Assembly: GCA_002862585.1 (NCBI GenBank)
Contig: PKDP01000041.1
Coordinates: 1 to 6,561 of the forward strand
DNA: 6,561 nt
Direction of reading: 5' to 3'
Source: Flavobacteriales bacterium
GTDB taxonomy: Bacteria; Bacteroidota; Bacteroidia; Flavobacteriales; UBA7312
The position numbers were made by a program, and so were the translations under genes. Each line of letters starts with the position of its first letter. The first letter of the stretch is position 1. The notes beneath the pieces were generated by a model. It saw only the letters and a list, made by a program, of their open reading frames with translations, was not told the DNA's origin and searched no databases. Shown here in pieces: positions 6,050 through 6,561 of this stretch.

Positions 6050-6561
6050 TTGAAACACTCCTCTTTTCTACTGTTATTTTCCTCTTTCATACTCCTTTCG
6101 TGTGGAGGCTCCAAAAAATCAACTATTGACACGAACTCTTTGTATAAAGACGATACTGATGATGTAATCTCGCAAAGAATTGAAGAAAATGATGTGGAAT
6201 CATCAAAGACCGATCAAGTTTTAAGAAATGAAAACGCCATTTATCACGTGGATATAAATACCGTATTGCTCCACCCTATTGGCTTTGAAATGGGCAATCC
6301 ACTGATTCACCTCAATAATAAAGACAGCCTTCTACTCTCTTTTGACGACCTTACAGACAGTCCAAAAAACTATACGTATTCCCTCATTCATTGCAATGCC
6401 GACTGGACACCATCGGACCTCTTGCAAAACGAATATCTAGAAGGTTTTTATGAAGAACCACTTATCAACTATGATTTTTCATTCAACACCATTCAGTCTT
6501 ATGTACATTACCATGCCGTTATTCCATCCAATAATATGCGTCCCACTCTTTCAGGCAATTA
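6050..6561 (+). CDS. T9SS plug protein family (DUF5103-like) lipoprotein, N-terminal part
   Basis: Translation from TTG at 6050 gives 170 residues before the window ends, with no stop. Residues 1-20 are a signal peptide (LKHSSFLLLFSSFILLSC) with a lipobox LLSC, so lipidation at Cys18 and membrane anchoring in the cell envelope are predicted. A hydrophilic, acid-rich linker follows (about residues 21-63). The remainder resembles the first domain of the type IX secretion plug family: LSFDDL, NYTYSLIHCNADWTPSDL, EYLEGF, INYDFSFNT, then SGNY at the edge. The family blocks the outer-membrane SprA translocon from the periplasmic side when it is idle (family knowledge). No acidic surface-export signal follows the Cys (GGSKKS), which fits a periplasm-facing protein. 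An in-frame TAA at 6035 excludes a start further upstream, and the first internal ATG (6290) would delete the signal peptide. The family call is from memory of motifs, hence moderate confidence. Confidence 0.8.
   Translation, partial: MKHSSFLLLFSSFILLSCGGSKKSTIDTNSLYKDDTDDVISQRIEENDVESSKTDQVLRNENAIYHVDINTVLLHPIGFEMGNPLIHLNNKDSLLLSFDDLTDSPKNYTYSLIHCNADWTPSDLLQNEYLEGFYEEPLINYDFSFNTIQSYVHYHAVIPSNNMRPTLSGN

Noticed and set aside
6290..6561. ATG at 6290 as the start of the plug-like gene.
   Set aside because: It would remove the clear lipoprotein signal peptide and cut into the conserved domain; the frame is open from the TTG at 6050.
1..6561. CRISPR arrays, tRNA or rRNA genes, insertion sequences, phage genes or a new defence system.
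   Set aside because: Almost all bases belong to the six nqr genes and the plug-like gene; no repeat arrays, transposase motifs, tRNA-like folds or unexplained coding regions were seen on either strand.

Overview
The window reads as a chromosomal segment of a low-GC member of the Bacteroidota. It is dominated by a complete Na+-translocating NADH:quinone oxidoreductase (Na+-NQR) operon, nqrABCDEF, on the minus strand. At the right edge lies a divergent plus-strand gene that resembles the type IX secretion system (T9SS) plug protein family (formerly DUF5103). T9SS is confined to Bacteroidota. The candidate promoters also match the Bacteroidota TTG / TAnnTTTG pattern, and ribosome binding sites are A/T-rich without clear Shine-Dalgarno sequences. 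Lipoprotein features of the plug homologue hint at Cytophagales-like or related lineages, but I cannot name a genus.

Layout from right to left, in the direction of nqr transcription: nqrA (4516-5868), nqrB (3364-4508, split by a one-base frameshift near 3613-3620), nqrC (2598-3359), nqrD (1951-2598), nqrE (1323-1940) and nqrF (1304 to the left edge, lacking only its last residue and stop). Gaps between genes are -1 to 18 nt, so this is one tightly packed transcription unit. NqrF oxidises NADH. Electrons then pass through FAD, 2Fe-2S, the Cys-ligated iron of NqrD/NqrE, the covalent FMNs of NqrC and NqrB, and riboflavin to quinone, while Na+ is expelled. All the signature residues I could check are present except for the nqrB frame break. 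No apbE gene for the flavin transferase that loads the FMNs is in view.

The 181-bp divergent intergenic region (5869-6049) contains two abutting -7-like boxes on opposite strands (5900-5907 minus, 5908-5915 plus). They form a compact dyad that could serve both nqrA and the plug gene. The plug-like gene starts at a TTG (6050), has a lipoprotein signal peptide and runs off the right edge.

I found no previously undescribed system. The points most worth a second look are the nqrB frameshift, the back-to-back promoter dyad, the non-ATG lipoprotein start with an in-frame minicistron before it, and the variant flavinylation motifs.
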